Notes: generated by a model from the letters alone, not told the origin. 64,000 bases of DNA from Bacteroidota bacterium (GCA_013286325.1 JABDFZ010000004.1:1-64000); one strand, 5' to 3'; positions 26,557 to 35,430 are shown, numbered from the stretch's first letter. Numbers and translations are program-made.

Positions 26557-26589
26557 TGAAAGCTAAAAGTCGAAAGCTTTCATTTTTTT
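26557..26589 (+). terminator. Intrinsic terminator after feoB
   Basis: TGAAAGCT (26557-26564) pairs with AGCTTTCA (26575-26582) around a 10-base loop, followed by seven T residues. It begins right after the feoB stop. Confidence 0.8.
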
Positions 26590-26772
26590 GAGTTCTAAAA
26601 TAAAACCATCCAATATTTTTCTTAGAAGTTAAACGCGTTAAAAAAAGTGCTTTTTTTGAGTGGTTTACGCATAAAAAGTAAATAAACACGTTGTTTTATT
26701 CACAAATTATTCTGTAGATTTAAAAGCGGTTAATCTGCGATTAATATAAAACCTTAAAACAATACCTATTCT

Positions 26773-27045
26773 ATGTTTCTTTTTCTCCGGACTCACAACT
26801 TAAAAACAGTAAATAGATCAATAAAAATTTTCCCTGTAATTATTAACGCTAAAACTATTTGCACCCCGGCTAAGGTTTATTCAATGCTATTAAACGAAGA
26901 AGATTTTATTAAACAGGACAATCAAAGAGATGGATATAAAATAACAGGGGTAACCGCTATACCAGCTATGCCGCCAAACGGCTACCACCTGTCTGACTTA
27001 TACCAGCAACCCGGTTTTAAATACATGCTTGCCTTAAGCGTATAA
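26773..27045 (+). CDS. Hypothetical 90-aa protein, doubtful
   Basis: No family recognised. The N-terminus (MFLFLRTHNLKTVNRSIKIF) is basic and moderately hydrophobic but not a clean signal peptide. The second half (LNEEDFIKQDNQRDGYKITGV, PPNGYHLSDLYQQPGF) looks like real protein. It precedes the GG-leader peptide gene by 101 bases on the same strand. It could be a small accessory protein of that patch or a chance ORF in an otherwise empty stretch (26590-27146). Confidence 0.35.
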   Translation: MFLFLRTHNLKTVNRSIKIFPVIINAKTICTPAKVYSMLLNEEDFIKQDNQRDGYKITGVTAIPAMPPNGYHLSDLYQQPGFKYMLALSV

Positions 27046-27048
27046 AGA

Positions 27049-27062
27049 TACTTTGCAAAGTA
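27049..27062. promoter_or_regulatory. Perfect 14-bp palindrome upstream of GG-leader peptide
   Basis: TACTTTGCAAAGTA is fully self-complementary. A related half-site, GGCAAAGTTAC, lies at 27114-27124, nearer the peptide ATG. A possible operator. Confidence 0.45.
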
Positions 27063-27146
27063 AAGGAGCATACACTTTAACAATATATGCCGTTTTGAAG
27101 CCGGGGCGTGTCTGGCAAAGTTACTTAATAAATAAAACTAATTGTT

Positions 27147-27374
27147 ATGAAAAAGTTTAACCAGCTTAGCAGAGCTGAAATGAAAAATGTTTCGGGTGGT
27201 AATTTAAAAGCTTGTACGCTTACGTGTCACGTAATGAGGTCTCCGCCGACCCCTGAATTTCCAGATGGAACATATACTAATGTTACTACTGTTGTACCAG
27301 ATTGTACCGATGCGACAGAATCAATGTACTGTTTACGTGATCAAGTTCTATCATGTAGTTGCTCTACTATGTAA
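27147..27374 (+). CDS. Double-glycine leader peptide precursor, Cys-rich
   Basis: 75 residues. The leader MKKFNQLSRAEMKNVSGG has the LSxxEMKxVxGG form of Bacteroidota GG-type (bacteriocin-like) leaders, which C39 peptidase-transporters cut after GG. The core of 57 residues, from NLKACTLTC, has six cysteines (two early, two in the middle, SCSCS at the end), an even number that allows three disulfides. No C39 transporter, lanthipeptide synthase or radical SAM enzyme lies in the window. The product may be a secreted peptide exported by a system elsewhere. Downstream is a hairpin and the MG2/plug gene. Confidence 0.8.
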   Translation: MKKFNQLSRAEMKNVSGGNLKACTLTCHVMRSPPTPEFPDGTYTNVTTVVPDCTDATESMYCLRDQVLSCSCSTM

Positions 27375-27388
27375 ATATATTAGAGTGC

Positions 27389-27424
27389 ATTACTTAAGTT
27401 GGGCAACAGTCTAACTTAAGTAAT
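27389..27424 (+). terminator. Hairpin between peptide gene and MG2/plug gene
   Basis: ATTACTTAAGTT and AACTTAAGTAAT form a perfect 12-bp stem with a 12-base loop. No T-tract follows at once (TACTCCG). It could be a leaky terminator or an RNA-stabilising 3' stem for the peptide message. Confidence 0.6.
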
Positions 27425-27465
27425 TACTCCGATCAATATTATCTCAATTACTATATTTTTTTTGA

Positions 27466-29898
27466 ATGAAGAGGACAATTTTAGGGCTAATGATGGTTGT
27501 ATTGTTAACGGGTTTGGCCGAACCATCGGCTTATGCACAAACCATTAACGAGAGTGTGAAAAATATTACCACTAAGTTAAACAGTTATACTGCCGCCTAC
27601 TCTACCGAAAAAGTTTACCTTCAATTCGATAAACCCTATTATGCAGCAGGCGATACCATTTATTTTAAGGCGTATGTTACACTTAGCACACAGCACAAAC
27701 TCTCAGCCTTAAGCGGGGTAGTAAACATTGATTTAATAAACCCGGCAAACAAGATCAGCCGGTCCATAAAATTGCCGGTTATAGCGGGTGTAGCCTGGGG
27801 CGACTTTGCATTGGCAGATACGCTAAAAGGCGGCAGCTACAGGATAAGGGCCTATACTAACTGGATGCGCAATGAAGGCGAAAACTCATTTTTTGAACAT
27901 ATTATACCTGTAGGGACTACAACGACTCAAAGTATCCCCGAAAACGGGGAACGCAGTAATAAAACAATAGTAAAAACCACCTCAAAAAAGCCGGATGTGC
28001 AGTTTTTGCCGGAAGGCGGAAGTTTAGTAATTGGCAACTATTCAAAAATTGCCTTTAAAGCAGTAAATCCCGATGGCCAGGGAACAGATATAAAAGGTAC
28101 AGTTACCGATGATATCGGAACAGAAGTCTGCACATTTGCTTCAACCCACCTGGGCATGGGGGCATTTAACCTGGTACCGCAGGCAGGTAAAATCTATAAA
28201 GCCAATATTACTTATGCAGACGGAACGACTAATACAACAGAACTGCCAAAGGCTGCTAATACAGGCTATACCATCAATTTAAATAATACCAATCCAGATA
28301 CCATCAGGTTACGGATCTCGGCAGGAAGCGAAAGTACTCTTGATAAATTAACCCTTGTTGCCCAATCAGGCGGGATCATTTACTATGCAGCAGAAAGCAC
28401 ATCAGGGAATAAATTCTTTACGGCAGTAATACCAAAAAACAAATTCCCAACGGGAATAGCCCAGTTCACGCTGTTTAATGAAAAAGGCGAGCCGCTAAAC
28501 GAACGCCTGGTGTTTATTAATAATAACGATGAGCTAAAGCTAACCGTTCAGTCAAGGGGCAGCTATGCAACAAGACAAAAGGTAAAGTTAGAACTTTATG
28601 CAAAAGATAAAAATGCTAAACCGGTAACTGGGAGCTTTTCGATAGCGGTAGTTGACGAAACAAAAGTGCCGATAGATGAACAAAACGAAAATACCATACT
28701 TTCAGACCTGTTGCTAACCTCAGACCTAAGAGGGAATATAGAAAGCCCCAATTATTATTTTACCAATATCACTGATAAAACCAATGCTGACCTTGACCTG
28801 CTGATGCTTACACAGGGTTACCGCAGGTTTGAATGGAAACAAATACTGAATAACACTGACCAGGCAATGCTATATCAGCCTGAAAAGTCATTGACCATAT
28901 CTGGTAAAATAACAAAAAACGGTAAGCCGGTGCCTAACGGGAAGATAACACTGTTTACCACCTCCGGTGGAGCTTTTTTGTTAGATACATTATCAGATGC
29001 AAACGGCAGGTTCGTTTTCCGGGACTTGCAGTTTGGTGACAGTACAAAGTTTGTAGTACAATCGAAGGTAACAAAAGGCCAGGATAATATAGTGCTTGAG
29101 CTTGACACAATAATGCCGCCTACAGTGACCGCCGGAAACTTGGGTATAGGCAAGACAGCAGTCAGCTCAACGGATATGGCTACTTATTTGCAAAACCAGG
29201 AACAACTCTTCAGAGAACAACTTAAATACGGCATTAATAAGAATTCATTAGTATTAAAGGAAGTAATAATAAAAGGGCAAAAGGAGAAAATTATACCACA
29301 TTCACAAAACCTGAACGGAGCAGGGAATGCAGATATAGTTTTTACAGAAAAAGATATAGATAAAATGATCGGCGGCAATCTGGAAGCCGCTTTGCGTGGT
29401 GCAACACACCTGCGGTTTAGAAATGGAGCTCCAGAAGGTATGGCAATAGTGGTAGATGGCACCTTTGTCGACGCTGACGTCTTTGATACTTTACATCCGG
29501 ATGATATCGAGGGTATAGAAATAATAACTGGTCCGCACTACGGCGCCATATATGGTTCGAGGATGGCGGGTGGTGGTATAATTATAACAACCAGAAAAGC
29601 CCGCAAAGCAAATAATTACTACCGCTATGCACCCGGTGTTGTAACCTATATGCCAAAAGGCTATTACAAAGCGCGTGAGTTTTACTCACCACAATACGAT
29701 AATCCAAAAACCAATCAGAAAATGGCCGACCTGCGCAGTACCATTTACTGGCAACCTAATATAATAACAGATAAAGACGGCAAAGCATCCATTGAATATT
29801 TTAATGCTGATGGCAAAGGGACATACCGCGTAGTAATAGAAGGCATTGATACCGATGGTAATTTAGGCAGACAGGTGTACAGGTATAAGGTGGAATAA
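27466..29898 (+). CDS. MG2-like/TonB-plug surface protein
   Basis: 810 residues with a signal peptide (LLTGLAEPSAYAQ). The N-terminal part has an alpha-2-macroglobulin MG2-like strand set (EKVYLQFDKPYYAAGDTIYFKAYV), followed by further beta-sandwich domains. A TonB-receptor plug-like domain lies at about 635-730 (GNLEAALRGATHLRF, GMAIVVDGTFVD, DDIEGIEIITGPHYGAIYGSRMAGGGIIITT). There is no beta-barrel; the protein ends with another macroglobulin-like piece (DGKASIEYFNADGKGTYRVVIEGI). The family is common in Sphingobacteriaceae and function is unclear. It may handle or bind the adjacent leader peptide, which is only inference from position. Confidence 0.8.
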   Translation: MKRTILGLMMVVLLTGLAEPSAYAQTINESVKNITTKLNSYTAAYSTEKVYLQFDKPYYAAGDTIYFKAYVTLSTQHKLSALSGVVNIDLINPANKISRSIKLPVIAGVAWGDFALADTLKGGSYRIRAYTNWMRNEGENSFFEHIIPVGTTTTQSIPENGERSNKTIVKTTSKKPDVQFLPEGGSLVIGNYSKIAFKAVNPDGQGTDIKGTVTDDIGTEVCTFASTHLGMGAFNLVPQAGKIYKANITYADGTTNTTELPKAANTGYTINLNNTNPDTIRLRISAGSESTLDKLTLVAQSGGIIYYAAESTSGNKFFTAVIPKNKFPTGIAQFTLFNEKGEPLNERLVFINNNDELKLTVQSRGSYATRQKVKLELYAKDKNAKPVTGSFSIAVVDETKVPIDEQNENTILSDLLLTSDLRGNIESPNYYFTNITDKTNADLDLLMLTQGYRRFEWKQILNNTDQAMLYQPEKSLTISGKITKNGKPVPNGKITLFTTSGGAFLLDTLSDANGRFVFRDLQFGDSTKFVVQSKVTKGQDNIVLELDTIMPPTVTAGNLGIGKTAVSSTDMATYLQNQEQLFREQLKYGINKNSLVLKEVIIKGQKEKIIPHSQNLNGAGNADIVFTEKDIDKMIGGNLEAALRGATHLRFRNGAPEGMAIVVDGTFVDADVFDTLHPDDIEGIEIITGPHYGAIYGSRMAGGGIIITTRKARKANNYYRYAPGVVTYMPKGYYKAREFYSPQYDNPKTNQKMADLRSTIYWQPNIITDKDGKASIEYFNADGKGTYRVVIEGIDTDGNLGRQVYRYKVE

Positions 29899-29934
29899 AA
29901 CCTTTCGCCTTTTGCCTTTCAGCTTTTACCTTTT
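29899..29934 (+). repeat. Low-complexity CCTTTCGCCTTTTGCCTTTC repeat
   Basis: Degenerate tandem units CCTTTcgCCTTTtgCCTTTcagCTTTTacCTTTT lie right after the MG2/plug stop. Such pyrimidine repeats are typical non-coding filler in these genomes. Confidence 0.5.
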
Positions 29935-29937
29935 TAC

Positions 29938-29945
29938 TATCTTTG
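29938..29945 (+). promoter_or_regulatory. -7 box of the SprT-like gene
   Basis: TATCTTTG fits TAnnTTTG and predicts a start near 29951, only about 10 bases before the TTG start codon at 29960. Confidence 0.5.
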
Positions 29946-29959
29946 CGACGAGGTAAAAA

Positions 29960-30571
29960 TTGGATAAAGTTAAAATTCTTGAAACGTATCTTCCGCCTGA
30001 TGCTGCCCCGCTGATCGGCAGGTGGATTGACTACTTTAAATGCGAATTTAAAATTTCGCGAAACCGCAACACTAAATTTGGCGATTACCGGCCTCCGCAT
30101 TTGGGCAAAGGACACCGGATTTCTGTTAATTTTGATTTAAATCCTTATGCATTCCTGGTAACCACCGTGCATGAGTTTGCACACCTGCATACCTGGAACG
30201 AGCATAAGCATAAAGCTAAACCGCATGGTACTGAATGGAAGCTGAACTTTAAAAAAATGATGCAGCCTTTTTTCGAAAAGGATATTTTCCCTGCCGATGT
30301 TAAGCATGCCATTATTGGGTATTTAAATAATCCGGCGGCCTCCAGCTGTTCTGATCTAACCTTGTACCGGTCGCTGAGGAAATACGACACCCCGAAAGAA
30401 TCGATATTAACAGTTGAAAAGCTGCCGGTAAAAGCGTTATTTAAATTAAAGGATGGCCGTATTTTCCGTAAAGAAGAAAAATTGCGTAAGCGATATAAAT
30501 GTATTGAGGTTAGCTCCCGCCGTACTTACCTTTTTAGTCCGGTAGCTGAAGTGGAGCTTATTGAAAATTAG
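29960..30571 (+). CDS. SprT-like zinc metalloprotease-fold protein
   Basis: 203 residues. The zinc site HEFAHLHTW (HExxH) near residue 74 is followed by the downstream His in KPHGTEWKLNF, the SprT pattern. Relatives include SprT and the eukaryotic DNA-protein crosslink protease Spartan, but activity for the bacterial form is unproven. The start is TTG (MDKVKILETYLP). The next gene, an HD hydrolase, follows after 8 bases. Confidence 0.85.
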   Translation: MDKVKILETYLPPDAAPLIGRWIDYFKCEFKISRNRNTKFGDYRPPHLGKGHRISVNFDLNPYAFLVTTVHEFAHLHTWNEHKHKAKPHGTEWKLNFKKMMQPFFEKDIFPADVKHAIIGYLNNPAASSCSDLTLYRSLRKYDTPKESILTVEKLPVKALFKLKDGRIFRKEEKLRKRYKCIEVSSRRTYLFSPVAEVELIEN

Positions 30572-30579
30572 GAGATATT

Positions 30580-31233
30580 ATGGATCATTCAGTACTAATA
30601 GATAAGACGGTAACTTTTGTAAGTGACACGCTAAAAAATGCCGAAGGCGGGCACGACTGGTGGCATATCCATCGCGTTTGGAACAACGCAAAACTTATTG
30701 CAAAAACTGAACAGGCCAACTTACTGGTTGTTGAACTTGGTGCCCTTTTGCATGATATAGCCGACAGTAAATTTCATAATGGTGATGAAGAAATAGGGCC
30801 TAAAGTGGCGGGAGAATTTCTGCAAAGTATGAATGTTGATGAAGAAACCGTTCATCATGTACAGCAGATTATAAGGTATATTTCATTTAAGTCCGGCTTT
30901 GATAAATCAGCCTTTAACTCTATCGAACTTGATATTGTACAGGATGCTGATCGGCTGGATGCAATTGGGGCTATAGGTGTGGCCCGGGCATTCAACTATG
31001 GAGGTTTTAAGGGACGGGAAATTTATAACCCGGAGATTAAACCCAACCTGAACATGACCAAGGCTGAATACAAAAATTCAACTGCGCCTACCATTAATCA
31101 CTTTTACGAAAAGCTTTTGCTGCTTAAAAATAAAATGAATACTGCAACAGGAAAGAAATTGGCGGAAGAGCGGCACCTATTTATGGAGGCGTACCTGGAA
31201 CAGTTTTATAAGGAATGTGGCATATACAGTTAA
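30580..31233 (+). CDS. HD-domain phosphohydrolase
   Basis: 217 residues of the YedJ type. Metal ligands are visible in GGHDWWHIHRVWNNA (first His), LGALLHDIADSKFHNGD (the HD pair) and IVQDADRLDAIGAIGVARAF (late Asp). These proteins hydrolyse phosphate esters of nucleotides; the substrate is not predicted. It sits between the SprT-like and Fur-family genes on the same strand, with 28 bases to Fur. Confidence 0.9.
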   Translation: MDHSVLIDKTVTFVSDTLKNAEGGHDWWHIHRVWNNAKLIAKTEQANLLVVELGALLHDIADSKFHNGDEEIGPKVAGEFLQSMNVDEETVHHVQQIIRYISFKSGFDKSAFNSIELDIVQDADRLDAIGAIGVARAFNYGGFKGREIYNPEIKPNLNMTKAEYKNSTAPTINHFYEKLLLLKNKMNTATGKKLAEERHLFMEAYLEQFYKECGIYS

Positions 31234-31261
31234 AGCAAAAGCCTAAATTTGTCGCAGTTTA

Positions 31262-31690
31262 ATGAGAACAGGTATGAATCGACAGATAGAAAAAAGGCTG
31301 GCAGATAAAAAGATCAATCCAACAGCTATGCGTATGCTGGTTCTCGACCTGCTTTTAAAGCAAAATTCTGCTATCAGCTTAAGTGATATTGAAAAAGGCT
31401 TATTACCAGCCGACCGGATTACCATATACCGTACACTAAAGACATTTGAAGTAAAAGGCCTGATCCACATAATTGATGATGGGACAGGATCACCAAAATA
31501 TGCCCTATGCCTGGAAGAATGTGATGTAAATGAGCATCATGATATGCATGTTCATTTTAATTGCATTTTATGTAAGGAAACATTTTGCCTTCCTGATTCT
31601 AAAATTCCTGAAATTTTTCTCCCCTCCAATTTTTCTTCAATAGAAATGAACCTTGTTGTTAAGGGCATTTGTGATAAATGCGCTGACTAA
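31262..31690 (+). CDS. Fur-family metalloregulator
   Basis: 142 residues. The winged-helix part (INPTAMRMLVLDLLLKQNSAISLSDIEKGL, ADRITIYRTLKTFEVKGLIH) carries the RxTxYRxL recognition helix. The metal region HHDMHVHFNCILCKETFCLPD and the C-terminal GICDKC provide two CxxC pairs for structural zinc, plus a His-rich sensor site. It may sense iron or zinc. The start could also be Met5 (31274). It lies upstream of a porin whose promoter carries palindromes. Confidence 0.9.
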   Translation: MRTGMNRQIEKRLADKKINPTAMRMLVLDLLLKQNSAISLSDIEKGLLPADRITIYRTLKTFEVKGLIHIIDDGTGSPKYALCLEECDVNEHHDMHVHFNCILCKETFCLPDSKIPEIFLPSNFSSIEMNLVVKGICDKCAD

Positions 31691-31778
31691 TGCAATTCCA
31701 TTGCACTGGTTTAATCCTTTATTTTGTGCCACAGTAAAAAAAATGAGCATCAGTAATTTAAATAGGATTTTATTTTTC

Positions 31779-31822
31779 AATAAATTTAGACTTGTCTAAA
31801 TTTATTATTAGATTTGCTTAAA
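31779..31822 (+). promoter_or_regulatory. Tandem metalloregulator-like operator over the porin promoter
   Basis: A 28-base perfect palindrome, AATAAATTTAGAC-TT-GTCTAAATTTATT (31779-31806), is followed directly by a weaker copy ATTAGATTTGCTTAAA (31807-31822), 12 of 16 matching TTTAGACTTGTCTAAA. The -7 box TAGATTTG (31809-31816) lies in the second copy and the -33 position (31785-31788) in the first. The form resembles DtxR/MntR-type boxes more than a Fur box. Confidence 0.75.
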
Positions 31823-31892
31823 TTCCAATGAATGATTTAATAAGGTGTTAATACCGGCTTTAAACTAAAAATATAACTTCGCATTTTTTAAT

Positions 31893-33203
31893 ATGAAAAA
31901 ACACATACCACTACTTATACCACTGCTTTCGGTTATAAAAATAGCCTGCGCCCAGGATACTTTGAAACAGGAGCGTTTTAGCTTTCACTTTCAGCAAACT
32001 ATTATAACACAATTTAAACCTGCTTTTAGTGCAGATTATAGCGGACTTAACAGCTTGTCGACCCAAAAAGAAACACAAAGTTCTATTACTTCTACATTTT
32101 TTGGTGCAGCCCGGTTATGGAAAGGCGCTGAGGCCTATTTTAATCCCGAGATCTCAGGTGGTTCGGGCTTGAGTAAGACTTTAGGGGTCGCAGGCTTCCC
32201 GAATGGTGAAACATTCAGGGTAGGGGCTGCTGAACCTAAGATTTATATTGCCAGGTTATATTTTAAACAAAACTTTGAATGGGGTGCGGAGAAAGATACC
32301 ATCGAAGGAGATGCTAACCAATTAGCCGGGTTAAAAAGTAAACGGTATTTCTCCATAGCGGTAGGAAAGTTTGGCATGGCAGATTTTTTTGATAACAATG
32401 CCTTCAGCCACGACCCTCGTTCGCAATTCATGAACTGGGCTTTAATGGATAATGCCGCCTGGGATTACCCGGCAAACACCCGCGGTTACGTGATAGGCAG
32501 CACTATCGAATTAGGACAGCCAACCTGGGCACTTCGTTTCGCTTTTACCATGGTTACCACCCAGGCTAATGAATCGGTATGGGACGCAAAAATTGGTAAA
32601 GCCAACACACAAACTCTCGAATTTGAAAAACGATATATGATAAAGGGTAATAAGGGTACACTCCGTTTGCTTGCATTCCGCAACAATGGCAAATTTGGTG
32701 ATTATAACCTCGCCGTAGCACAAAACCCGACAGCGCCTAATGTAGATACTACTCACGCTTACGGTCGCCACAAATATGGTTTTGGCATTAATGCTGAACA
32801 GTATCTAACCAAAGATTTTGGTGTATTTGCCAAAGCCAGCTACAACGATGGGCATACGGAAACCTGGTTCTTTACAGAAATTGACCGCTCAGTAACTTTT
32901 GGCGGAGTATTAAAAGGTAATTCGTGGAAACGTAATGACGATGAAGCCGGATTAGCATTTATTGGCAATGGATTATCAGCGCCTCATCGTAATTACCTTG
33001 CGGCTGGTGGTTATGGCTTTTTAATAGGCGATGGCAAGTTAAATTATGCACCCGAAATGATTGCCGAGCTGTACTATAAGATTAATGCTTATCAAAAGAA
33101 GTTTTTTATCACGCCCGATTACCAGTTTATCCTGAACCCGGCATATAATAAAGACCGTGGGCCGGTTAACGTGTTTTCGGTAAGGGCACATGTGGAGTTT
33201 TGA
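31893..33203 (+). CDS. Outer-membrane porin, carbohydrate-porin (OprB-like) type
   Basis: 436 residues with a signal peptide (residues 1-20, ending IACAQ) and a beta-barrel of alternating strands that ends in aromatic F (VRAHVEF), the usual outer-membrane assembly signal. LWKGAEAYFNPEISGGSGLS, AVGKFGMADFFDNNAFSHDPR and QFMNWALMDNAAWDYPANTRGY are typical of the carbohydrate porin group. The promoter carries the tandem metal-type palindromes, so it may be controlled by iron or manganese and could admit metal complexes. That is inference. Confidence 0.82.
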   Translation: MKKHIPLLIPLLSVIKIACAQDTLKQERFSFHFQQTIITQFKPAFSADYSGLNSLSTQKETQSSITSTFFGAARLWKGAEAYFNPEISGGSGLSKTLGVAGFPNGETFRVGAAEPKIYIARLYFKQNFEWGAEKDTIEGDANQLAGLKSKRYFSIAVGKFGMADFFDNNAFSHDPRSQFMNWALMDNAAWDYPANTRGYVIGSTIELGQPTWALRFAFTMVTTQANESVWDAKIGKANTQTLEFEKRYMIKGNKGTLRLLAFRNNGKFGDYNLAVAQNPTAPNVDTTHAYGRHKYGFGINAEQYLTKDFGVFAKASYNDGHTETWFFTEIDRSVTFGGVLKGNSWKRNDDEAGLAFIGNGLSAPHRNYLAAGGYGFLIGDGKLNYAPEMIAELYYKINAYQKKFFITPDYQFILNPAYNKDRGPVNVFSVRAHVEF

Positions 33204-33281
33204 ACACACTTTGCATGATAGAAGGATGCTCATGATACAAGCGGAATCAATCTACTTCGTTGCTTATTAGGACAAAAACCG

Positions 33282-33320
33282 GAGAGAAAGAGTTTTAAAT
33301 TAATCCTTTCTCTCTTTCTT
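33282..33320. terminator. Hairpin terminator before yceI-like gene
   Basis: GAGAGAAAG (33282-33290) pairs with CTTTCTCTC (33306-33314), then TTTCTT. It lies about 80 bases after the porin stop. Confidence 0.55.
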
Positions 33321-33382
33321 CAATCCAATATAAAAATTAATTTCGCTCGTAAGCATTCTAAATAAACTACGTTAGTTATCCG

Positions 33383-33913
33383 ATGAAGAAATTTTTGCTC
33401 CCCATAATATTAATTATATTAACAACCACTGCTTTTACTTATATAAATAGCACTGTTACCCGCTCTGCAATTACCTTTAAAACCAGGAACATGGGCATTG
33501 GTGTTGATGGCACCATTGGTGGCTTGCAGGCTGATGTTCATTTTAACCCTGCTGATGTAACCAATAGTACCATTGAGGCTTCGGTTGATGCCAATACCAT
33601 TAACACAGATAACTCAAGCCGGGACGAACATTTAAGAAGTGAGGATTTTTTTGATGTGGCACATTATCCTAAGCTCATCTTAAAGTCAGTTTCTTTTAAA
33701 CATGGCAACGGCAATAATTATACAGGCAGGTTTAACCTCACCATAAAAGGTAAAACCAAACTGGTTGAAATTCCATTTACTTATACACAATCAAATAATA
33801 CAGGTGCATTTAAAGGCAGCTTTAAACTAAACCGCAGAGACTACGGAGTTGGCAGCAGCAGTTTGGTCCTCGCTGATGAGGTTACCGTTAATATTGATGC
33901 GGCTGTAAATTAA
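33383..33913 (+). CDS. YceI-family periplasmic lipocalin-like protein
   Basis: 176 residues with a signal-anchor start (FLLPIILIILTTTAFTYINS). The domain has the YceI pattern: FKTRNMGIGVDGTIGGLQADVHFNP, SRDEHLRSEDFFDVAHYPKLILKS, and NRRDYGVG near the end. The fold binds long isoprenoid or lipid molecules. Its stop overlaps the stop of the convergent MFS gene by four bases. Confidence 0.92.
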   Translation: MKKFLLPIILIILTTTAFTYINSTVTRSAITFKTRNMGIGVDGTIGGLQADVHFNPADVTNSTIEASVDANTINTDNSSRDEHLRSEDFFDVAHYPKLILKSVSFKHGNGNNYTGRFNLTIKGKTKLVEIPFTYTQSNNTGAFKGSFKLNRRDYGVGSSSLVLADEVTVNIDAAVN

Positions 33914-35430
33914 GCCTTCCTGGGGCTAAAAATTATAAAGCTAATTATAGCCAGCACCCAAACACCCATACCACCATACAGCATCACCCAGCCAAAACCA
34001 TGTATAAGGGCGGCATGAACAGTAGCTCCCGAAGGATCAAGAGCAGAAAGTTCAGGCAGAACTTGTTTTAAGGACGCAAAGTTCCCGGTGGCTATTTTTT
34101 CTCCTAAAGAATGGAGCTTGGCTGTATCTACAGATTTTGGCAAAGCTTTCTTTAAGTAGAACAGAATCCCCTGCAGCAAAATAAACCCCATCAATGCAAT
34201 ATTAATGGCCAGGGTAATTAAGCGGGCACTAATGTCAATGCCGGAAGCCATGCCTGCACGGGAACTCTGTACCGAGCCGGTAGCTGTATTAGTTACCGGC
34301 GTATTGGTCAGCCCCAGCCCAATACCTGCCAATAGGGAGCCGGGTAGCATTGTAAGCCAACTGGCATCATCAGCATTGCTTCCTAATTTCATCAGGAAGA
34401 ACCCCAGGCCAATTGTGAACAAGCCCAAAGGGATAACGAAACGTGGCTGATACCGTAACGAAAGACGCTCTGCCAAAGGTGGAACCACCAGGGTGGGAAG
34501 TGTATAGGCCAAAAGAGATAATCCGGCAACCACTACACCATAACCAAGGCCGTTTTGAAAATAAATCGGTAAATAAATAATGAACGGCCAAAAACTAAAA
34601 TTCATGCCAATGGAACCCATTATAGCCCCTGAAAGATTGCGCACCCTGAAGACAGAAAAGTCGAACATAGGATGGGCATGAGTCTTTTCCACAAATAGAA
34701 AAATAATGAAGCTTATTGCTGCTGCAACAATTATGCTGATGGCGGTGATACTTGTAAAGCCAAGTTCTGGCCCTTGCGTAATAAAATACGTTAACCCAAA
34801 AACAGATAGAGAAAGCGTAATTATGCCCACAATATCCAACTTTTTGGCCTGTGGGTCGCTTGACTCTTCCACGCCTCTAAATGCAAGGATTAATGTAATG
34901 AGTGTTAACGGAACAAAGGCCAGGAAAACCCATTGCCAGTTTAATACTGCTACAATAAGGCCGGCAATAATTGGGCCAAAGCCCAGACCGATACCAACCA
35001 CCACCCCCCACATAGCAAATGCTTTGCTACGCTCCCGTCCTTCCTGAAACTGATGCGAAAGAATAGCTATGGCGCAAGTCAGCATTGCGCCTCCAGCCAT
35101 ACCTTGCAGAAACCGGCCTATGATGAGTACGGACGTACTTTGTGCCAGCCCGCAAAGTAAGGATGTGATCCCAAACAAGGCCAGATTGATGATAAAAATG
35201 CGCTTGCGGCCATACCGGTCAGCCAATGTACCGGTAGCCATCAAAACGGTAGTGCAAGCTATGGTATAAGCGTTCATGATCCATTGCATGCTCTTGAAAT
35301 CATCGTGCAATACCTTTTCAAGAGTGGACAGGATTACCGGAACACTTGAAATTTCGAGGCCGAACATTAGCGAAGCCAGGCATACAGCAGCTAATGCTGC
35401 TTTGTTTTTTTTAACTGGAGAAATTGTCAT
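33910..35430 (-). CDS. MFS transporter, DHA2 (EmrB/QacA-like)
   Basis: 506 residues with about 14 helices. The start LAALCLASLMFGLEISSVPVILSTL-like region (here AAVCLASLMFGLEISSV), motif A GTLADRYGRKRIF and motif C-like GLGFGPIIAGLI mark the DHA2 drug-efflux family. It is divergent from an HxlR regulator, 118 bases apart, which probably controls it. Convergent and overlapping with the yceI-like gene. Confidence 0.9.
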   Translation of the reverse strand: MTISPVKKNKAALAAVCLASLMFGLEISSVPVILSTLEKVLHDDFKSMQWIMNAYTIACTTVLMATGTLADRYGRKRIFIINLALFGITSLLCGLAQSTSVLIIGRFLQGMAGGAMLTCAIAILSHQFQEGRERSKAFAMWGVVVGIGLGFGPIIAGLIVAVLNWQWVFLAFVPLTLITLILAFRGVEESSDPQAKKLDIVGIITLSLSVFGLTYFITQGPELGFTSITAISIIVAAAISFIIFLFVEKTHAHPMFDFSVFRVRNLSGAIMGSIGMNFSFWPFIIYLPIYFQNGLGYGVVVAGLSLLAYTLPTLVVPPLAERLSLRYQPRFVIPLGLFTIGLGFFLMKLGSNADDASWLTMLPGSLLAGIGLGLTNTPVTNTATGSVQSSRAGMASGIDISARLITLAINIALMGFILLQGILFYLKKALPKSVDTAKLHSLGEKIATGNFASLKQVLPELSALDPSGATVHAALIHGFGWVMLYGGMGVWVLAIISFIIFSPRKA

